This document shows, in pieces, positions 42,245 through 46,744 of a DNA stretch of 46,744 nt (the stretch's first letter is position 1; each line of letters opens with the position of its first letter). The notes below the pieces were generated by a model. That model was not told the DNA's origin. It saw nothing but the letters and a program-made list of their open reading frames with translations, and did no database searches. The translations under genes were made by a program, and so were the position numbers. This DNA comes from Cyanobacteria bacterium UBA2566 (GTDB lineage Bacteria > Cyanobacteriota > Cyanobacteriia > Cyanobacteriales > Desertifilaceae): contig DDLS01000036.1 of NCBI GenBank assembly GCA_002340255.1, positions 1-46,744 of the forward strand. Reading direction: 5' to 3'.

Positions 42245-44827
42245 ATGACTTACATCCTCACTACTCAAAACACAACCCATTCTCAAGAATTAGGGGGTAA
42301 AGGCGCTGCCCTAGCCCAATTGCAAGCTCTTAATTTGCCTATTCCTGAGTGGTTTGTGGTGTCACCCAGTGCATTTTACGAGTGTTTAACGGAGGAACAA
42401 CAGGAAGCTTTGGCAACGGGCACTATTTCTGATGATATTGCAGCATTGCACTTAAATCATAAGGTAAAAGAGGAATTAGCACAAGCCCTAACTATTCTCT
42501 CTCCCCATGGAGAAAAGGTGGCAGTACGCTCTTCGGCGGTGGATGAGGATGGGGCAGACTATTCGTTTGCGGGACAATTGGAGAGCTTTCTATTTGTGTC
42601 TGTGGAGGAGGTGACTGACCGAGTGGTCAAAGTTTGGCGCTCTGGATTTAGCGATCGCCTCTTAGCCTACCGTCAGCAACATCATTTGGGCAACCCCAAA
42701 CCCCCAGCCGTCCTCGTTCAGCGCATGGTCAATGCCGAGGTTGCCGGAGTCGCCTTTGGAGCCGATCCCGTCACCGGTCAACGGGGGGTTACGGTGATTA
42801 GCGCAGTTTCAGGAGTTGGAGATGCTTTAGTTTCGGGGGAAGTCGATGGGCAAACCTATCGTATCAATCGCCAAAAAACAGTCATTTCTGCTCCAGAAGA
42901 TCAGCCCTTGTTAGAGGCAGACACGATCGACCAAATTACTGACTTAGTCTATCAAGTCGGAGCGCATTTTGGTCGTCCCCAGGATATAGAATGGGCGGTG
43001 GAAAATAATCGAGTCTATTTGCTCCAAGCACGACCAATTACCGGATTAGCCAAACTACCCGATCCTGATGGTCAATTGAATCTTTGGGACAATAGCAATA
43101 TCTCCGAAAGCTATAGTGGAGTGACCACCCCCTTAACCTTTTCCTTTGCTCGTCGCGCTTATGAGGAAGTGTACCGGCAGTTTTGTCTGTTAATGGGTGT
43201 GGATAGAACAGTGGTGGAAAATAATTCCCAAACGTTTAATCGCATGATTGGATTACTACAAGGACGCGTTTACTATAATCTCCTGAGTTGGTACAAGGTT
43301 TTGTCTCTGTTGCCTGGGTTTCAAGTCAATCGCCGGTTTATGGAGCAGATGATGGGTGTAAAAGAACCTATTTCAGATGAAATTTTAGAGTCTATCGGCA
43401 TTCAAGTGAGTCAAAAAACAGCGCTCTCGGTGCAGATAATGGATAGCCTACACTTATTGCGAACTGTTGCTGGCTTAGGACTCAACTTTATTTTATTACA
43501 GTCTAAGATCAAGGGATTTTATCAGCGATTGGCACAAGGGTTAGGAAAGAAATTTAAGGGATTAGAACTTCAGGATTTACGTGCTGATGAATTAGTGGCT
43601 CATTACCGGGATCTAGAACGGCAGTTATTACGCAGTTGGGACGCACCGTTGATTAATGATTTCTTTGCGATGATTTTCTATGGTATTTTGCAAAAGTTGG
43701 CTCAATCTTGGTGCAACGAGAGTACGGGGACGTTGCAAAATGATTTAATTAGTGGTGAAGGGGGTATGATTAGCGCAGAACCAGCGATACGGGTGAAAGA
43801 ATTAGCTCGTTTAGTCGCTAAAGATGAGAGACTAACTCAAGTTTTCTGTGAGGGAGAATTGGGCGCGATTTTGTCCCATTTGAAAAATATCCCAGAGGTA
43901 GAGCAAAAGTATGAAGCATATTTGCACAAATTTGGCGATCGCTGTTTGGGAGAGCTGAAACTAGAAAGTCCCACTCTATTCGATAATCCTCTACCCCTTT
44001 TGCGCTCAGTGGGTCAACTGGCAAAATCCGGGCAATTCCAAGATTCTGCTTCAGTTTCGGCGGACTTGCGCCAAGCAGCGGAGGTGAAAGTTAGTCAAAC
44101 TTTGGGACACTTTGGTTTAAAACGCTGGCTGTTTGATTGGGTGTTGTATAATGCTAGGGAGCGAGTGCGCGATCGCGAAAATCTCCGCTTTGAACGAACT
44201 CGCTTATTTGGCCATGTACGCCGCATTTTTGTCGAAGTTGGTAAGCGCTTCGTTGCGCTCGATCTCCTCCAGGACGATCGCGATATCTTTTATCTGGAAG
44301 TCAACGAGATTTTAGGATTTGTGGAAGGGACGAATACTTGTACCCATTTGCAAGGTTTGGTAGAATTGAGAAAGGCGGAGTTTGCAGAATATCAGCAGAA
44401 TTCTGATATTGGCGATCGCTTTGAAACCCGTGGCATTGTCTATCAAGGCAATCGTTTCCAGGAAAACCACGCTTCTGTCACACCCTCCGATAACTCCGAC
44501 TCTACTCTGCAAGGCTTAGGCTGTTGTCCTGGCATTGTCGAAGCGCAAGTAAAAGTAATTACCAATCCAGAAAACGCCATCCTAGAACCCGGTAGAATCC
44601 TGGTTGCCGAACGTACAGATCCCGGTTGGATTATGTTATTTCCTGCCGCATCTGGAGTATTAGTCGAACGGGGTAGCTTACTCTCCCATTCTGCCATTGT
44701 TGCTAGAGAAATGGGTATTCCCGCCATTGTTTCAATTCCCGGAGTTACCCGTTTTTTGCAAGATGGAGATTGGGTAAAAATGGATGGCAGTACAGGAAGG
44801 GTGGAGCGCATTCAGCCTTCTTCTTAG
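42245..44827 (+). CDS. PEP-synthase-like protein (PEP/pyruvate-binding and phosphohistidine domains)
   Basis: This 860-aa protein has an N-terminal ATP-binding domain (about 1-275, with GGKGAALAQLQALNLPIP, VAVRSSAVDEDGADYSFAGQ and DIEWAVENNRVYLLQARPI). A long middle region (280-740) follows, then the C-terminal phosphohistidine domain with GSLLSHSAIVAREMGIPA (catalytic His). This layout is shared by PEP synthase and rifampicin phosphotransferase, but the PEP-binding barrel of true PpsA is missing. The middle resembles the substrate part of the latter group. The substrate is unknown. Confidence 0.75.
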   Translation: MTYILTTQNTTHSQELGGKGAALAQLQALNLPIPEWFVVSPSAFYECLTEEQQEALATGTISDDIAALHLNHKVKEELAQALTILSPHGEKVAVRSSAVDEDGADYSFAGQLESFLFVSVEEVTDRVVKVWRSGFSDRLLAYRQQHHLGNPKPPAVLVQRMVNAEVAGVAFGADPVTGQRGVTVISAVSGVGDALVSGEVDGQTYRINRQKTVISAPEDQPLLEADTIDQITDLVYQVGAHFGRPQDIEWAVENNRVYLLQARPITGLAKLPDPDGQLNLWDNSNISESYSGVTTPLTFSFARRAYEEVYRQFCLLMGVDRTVVENNSQTFNRMIGLLQGRVYYNLLSWYKVLSLLPGFQVNRRFMEQMMGVKEPISDEILESIGIQVSQKTALSVQIMDSLHLLRTVAGLGLNFILLQSKIKGFYQRLAQGLGKKFKGLELQDLRADELVAHYRDLERQLLRSWDAPLINDFFAMIFYGILQKLAQSWCNESTGTLQNDLISGEGGMISAEPAIRVKELARLVAKDERLTQVFCEGELGAILSHLKNIPEVEQKYEAYLHKFGDRCLGELKLESPTLFDNPLPLLRSVGQLAKSGQFQDSASVSADLRQAAEVKVSQTLGHFGLKRWLFDWVLYNARERVRDRENLRFERTRLFGHVRRIFVEVGKRFVALDLLQDDRDIFYLEVNEILGFVEGTNTCTHLQGLVELRKAEFAEYQQNSDIGDRFETRGIVYQGNRFQENHASVTPSDNSDSTLQGLGCCPGIVEAQVKVITNPENAILEPGRILVAERTDPGWIMLFPAASGVLVERGSLLSHSAIVAREMGIPAIVSIPGVTRFLQDGDWVKMDGSTGRVERIQPSS

Positions 44828-44836
44828 AGGTGAATC

Positions 44837-44867
44837 AAGTAGGGTACATTAATAAACTACCCTACTT
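44837..44867 (+). terminator. hairpin terminator candidate between convergent genes
   Basis: AAGTAGGGTA (44837-44846) and TACCCTACTT (44858-44867) are a perfect 10-bp stem, loop 11 nt, just after the PEP-synthase-like gene and before the convergent futA end. It lacks a T-run but could serve both genes. Confidence 0.55.
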
Positions 44868-44941
44868 GCTTGTTATCGCGACTCTCTTTTCTATCAAGTA
44901 CAGCTTGAAGCCTTAGCTCCTAAGCAATGCAAGCGATACCA

Positions 44942-46009
44942 CTATTTCCAACCGGCTCGATCCATTAATTTTAAGGCTTCTGCATTATTCTTACCGAAGA
45001 CATCGGGGTTGAGAGGATCGGATTTAAAGCTACCAAACCCTTGCAGCACGGAATCAAGGGGAACACCAGTAACCACAGGATACTCGTTATTTCCTTCCGC
45101 GAAAAACTGTTGAGCTTGACGCTCTGCGAGATGTTCTAAAAATTCGATCGCGGCTTGTTGATTTTTGGCGTGTTTCACAACACCACCGCCACTAATATTA
45201 ACATGGGTTCCCCGACCATTGGGGCCGGTTTGGTTAGGGAAGAAGATGCCTACAGTATTAAAGACTTGTTGATCTTCCCGCGCGCTTGATTTACCTAAAC
45301 GAGCGAGATAGTAGCTATTGGCGATCGCAATATCACCGACTCCGGCAGCACAAGCTTTAATTTGGGCGGTATCGTTGCCTTCTGGCGATCGGGCAAAGTT
45401 AGAAACCATGCCTCTGGACCAAGCTAGGATTTGATCTTCACCATGGGCTGCTAATAAGGAACCAACCAGAGATTGGTTGTAAATATTGCTCGAACTTCTA
45501 ATTAAAATTTTCCCTTTCCATTTTGAATCGGCTAAATCCTCATAGGTAGAGAGTTGGGATTTACTCACCTTATTCTTATTATACATAATCACCCTAGCTC
45601 GCTTCGAGAAGGCAAACCAATAGCCTTGAGGATCTCTGAGATTATTGGGGATTTTCTGGTTCAGGGTCGAAGAGTTAACTGATTGTAGGATACCATCTTG
45701 TTTGGCTCGCCACAGGTTACCTCCATCAACGGTTAGTAAAACATCGGCTCTGGTATTTGCCCCTTCGCTTTTAACTCGTTCGATGAGTTGTTCTGCCTTG
45801 CCTTCAATCAGATTAACTTTAACTCCCGTCGCACGGGAAAAGCTCTCGTAAAGTTCATCATCGGTGTCGTAGTGACGGGAGGAATAGAGGTTTAAGCTGG
45901 TTCGTTGGGCGATCGCCGGTCCTCTACTAATTATATTCTTACTCGCAACCGCTGCGATTCCTGTTCCTGCTGCGAGAATAAAGTGTCGTCGATTCAATCT
46001 CATGGTCAT
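44942..46009 (-). CDS. futA: Fe(III) ABC transporter substrate-binding protein
   Basis: FutA binds ferric iron in the periplasm for the FutBC importer. This 355-aa protein has a twin-arginine signal (NRRHFILAAGTG), so it is exported folded. The mature part shows LYSSRHYDTDDELYESF and ANSYYLARLGK, tyrosine-containing segments used for iron binding in this family. Permease and ATPase genes are not adjacent, as is common in cyanobacteria. No clear Fur box was found upstream. Confidence 0.93.
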   Translation of the reverse strand: MTMRLNRRHFILAAGTGIAAVASKNIISRGPAIAQRTSLNLYSSRHYDTDDELYESFSRATGVKVNLIEGKAEQLIERVKSEGANTRADVLLTVDGGNLWRAKQDGILQSVNSSTLNQKIPNNLRDPQGYWFAFSKRARVIMYNKNKVSKSQLSTYEDLADSKWKGKILIRSSSNIYNQSLVGSLLAAHGEDQILAWSRGMVSNFARSPEGNDTAQIKACAAGVGDIAIANSYYLARLGKSSAREDQQVFNTVGIFFPNQTGPNGRGTHVNISGGGVVKHAKNQQAAIEFLEHLAERQAQQFFAEGNNEYPVVTGVPLDSVLQGFGSFKSDPLNPDVFGKNNAEALKLMDRAGWK

Positions 46010-46186
46010 CCTGTCGTTTCCTTTAGGAAAAGTTACTAAAAATTAATTTATAAGATATTGTACAACTAATGAGAGGAATTCCTAATTAATTTTTATTTTA
46101 AGTTTTGTAAAGATCCAGTGCCAACTTAGACAGGGGAATTGGTACACGATCTAGCTTTTTTTGTCAACTTAGATTTAATCAGAATC

Positions 46187-46315
46187 TTATCTTAATGTCT
46201 GGGACTGGATAATCTGAACTAATCCAGAAAAATTATCAATAAGTAGACTGGAAGGTGTTTCCAGTTTATTGCAGAACTCTTGCAATAACTGAGTCCCAGC
46301 CGTGCGATCGCTCAC
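46187..46315 (-). CDS. possible small gene coupled to dndE
   Basis: A 42-codon frame starts at GTG 46315, overlapping the dndE stop (TGA at 46312-46314), and reads MSDRTAGTQLLQEFCNKLET, then SLLIDNFSGLVQIIQSQTLR. The overlap is the kind that gives translational coupling. The text looks plausible, but no family was recognised, and it could be the worn tail of a lost gene. Confidence 0.3.
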   Translation of the reverse strand: MSDRTAGTQLLQEFCNKLETPSSLLIDNFSGLVQIIQSQTLR

Positions 46316-46707
46316 TCAAGGCTAGAGCGATCGCACAACCGGATTAAATCTTCAATCTTCTTCAGATTCGGATCGCCCGCCAAATAGCCAATTCCCCGAT
46401 GGATATGACGGCGACATTGAAGTGCCAGAGTTTCCGGATCGGTGCCGAGTCCATCATTAACGCAGCGTTGTTTGAGGGCGATCGCTAAAACCTCCGCCAA
46501 CTCCCCACCAAAAACCCGCCAAGACAGCTCCACATTACTATCACGGGGAATGGGAACCGGAGACGGGATCGACGGTTCCGCCAAAGAACGACAAAACGCC
46601 CAACGACACAGAATATTCCACTGTTCAATTTTCGTATACCGTTTCAGTTTCGTTAGCTGATCCTTCGCCGTCTGCGACAGTTGAATTCGTTCGAGAGGTG
46701 CATTCAT
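46312..46707 (-). CDS. dndE: DNA sulfur modification protein DndE
   Basis: DndE (131 aa) is part of the DndACDE complex that places sulfur in the DNA backbone (phosphorothioation). The family pattern is clear: IQLSQTAKDQLTKLKRYTKI, WNILCRWAFCRSLAEP, SWRVFGGELAEV and HIHRGIGYLAGD. It is the last gene in the usual dndBCDE order on the minus strand, so dndD and dndC should lie beyond the right edge. A heptamer repeat lies before its start, so read-through from dndD is not certain. Confidence 0.92.
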   Translation of the reverse strand: MNAPLERIQLSQTAKDQLTKLKRYTKIEQWNILCRWAFCRSLAEPSIPSPVPIPRDSNVELSWRVFGGELAEVLAIALKQRCVNDGLGTDPETLALQCRRHIHRGIGYLAGDPNLKKIEDLIRLCDRSSLE

Positions 46708-46744
46708 AGGAATTAGGGAATAGGAATTAGGGAATAGGGAATAG
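46708..46744. repeat. AATAGGG-type heptamer repeat at the right edge
   Basis: The sequence upstream of dndE consists of AATTAGGG and AATAGGG units, the reverse complement of the ATTCCCT repeat at 31951-31978. It runs off the window, so its full length is unknown. Confidence 0.7.

Noticed and set aside
46010..46110. A Fur box before futA
   Set aside because: The region is AT-rich, but no 19-bp palindrome close to the Fur consensus could be defended.
1..46744. HIP1 octamers (GCGATCGC) as a novel repeat
   Set aside because: They are frequent here but are a known, widespread cyanobacterial motif.

Overview
The window is chromosomal DNA from a cyanobacterium. The evidence is the gene order (an rplC-to-prfA ribosomal super-cluster with truA between rplQ and rplM, and no S14, L30 or S4 genes inside it), a chlorophyll synthase (chlG), a cytochrome b6f regulatory subunit (petP), a FutA-type iron-binding protein, cyanobacteria-rich families (DUF29, Uma2, DUF928, CHAT), and very frequent copies of the HIP1 octamer GCGATCGC. 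Heptanucleotide tandem repeats and an abundance of accessory genes fit a filamentous or large-genome lineage, but that placement is inference. No tRNA, rRNA, CRISPR array or intact transposase gene was seen.

Layout. (1) 1-758: a gene-free leader with a possible decayed gene at the left edge and a perfect hairpin before rplC. (2) 759-18478: the co-directional translation cluster rplC-D-W-B, rpsS, rplV, rpsC, rplP, rpmC, rpsQ, rplN-X-E, rpsH, rplF-R, rpsE, rplO, secY, adk, infA, rpmJ, rpsM, rpsK, rpoA, rplQ, truA, rplM, rpsI, rpmE, prfA. Good promoter-like sequences lie before infA and rpmJ, so the cluster is probably several overlapping transcription units. A 521-bp gene-free, hairpin-rich stretch separates rpsI from rpmE. 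(3) 18491-25753: an accessory block with DUF29, an orphan AT-rich ATP-grasp ligase, an MsbA-type ABC exporter, a small membrane adaptor-like protein next to a CHAT protease that looks cut off where a STAND/TPR half would begin, DUF4926, a PD-(D/E)XK-like protein, one intact Uma2 gene and one Uma2 fragment. (4) 25768-28967: a probable sulfide-response cassette: a BASS-type transporter, DUF302 and, divergently, a type I sulfide:quinone oxidoreductase with all three redox cysteines. (5) 29251-31794: petP, a Get3d-like ATPase with a C-terminal alpha-crystallin domain, and chlG, tied to the photosynthetic membrane. (6) 32086-46009: an ethylene-receptor-like histidine kinase, a TPR-glycosyltransferase fusion, an alpha/beta hydrolase, DUF928, panB, two glycosyltransferases, a PH-like membrane protein overlapping a flavodoxin-fold reductase with an extra C-terminal domain, a PEP-synthase-like enzyme and futA. 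(7) The right edge holds dndE, the last recognisable gene of a DNA phosphorothioation cluster that must continue past the window.

The strongest leads are the ethylene-binding kinase (seven ligand-pocket residues align with plant ETR1 at a constant offset), the SQR/DUF302/transporter cassette with its unexplained inverted repeats, the truncated CHAT module with its small partner, a promoter whose predicted transcript begins with a perfect hairpin ahead of infA, and a dispersed family of short GCGC palindromes. I found no wholly new system that the sequence alone can prove.
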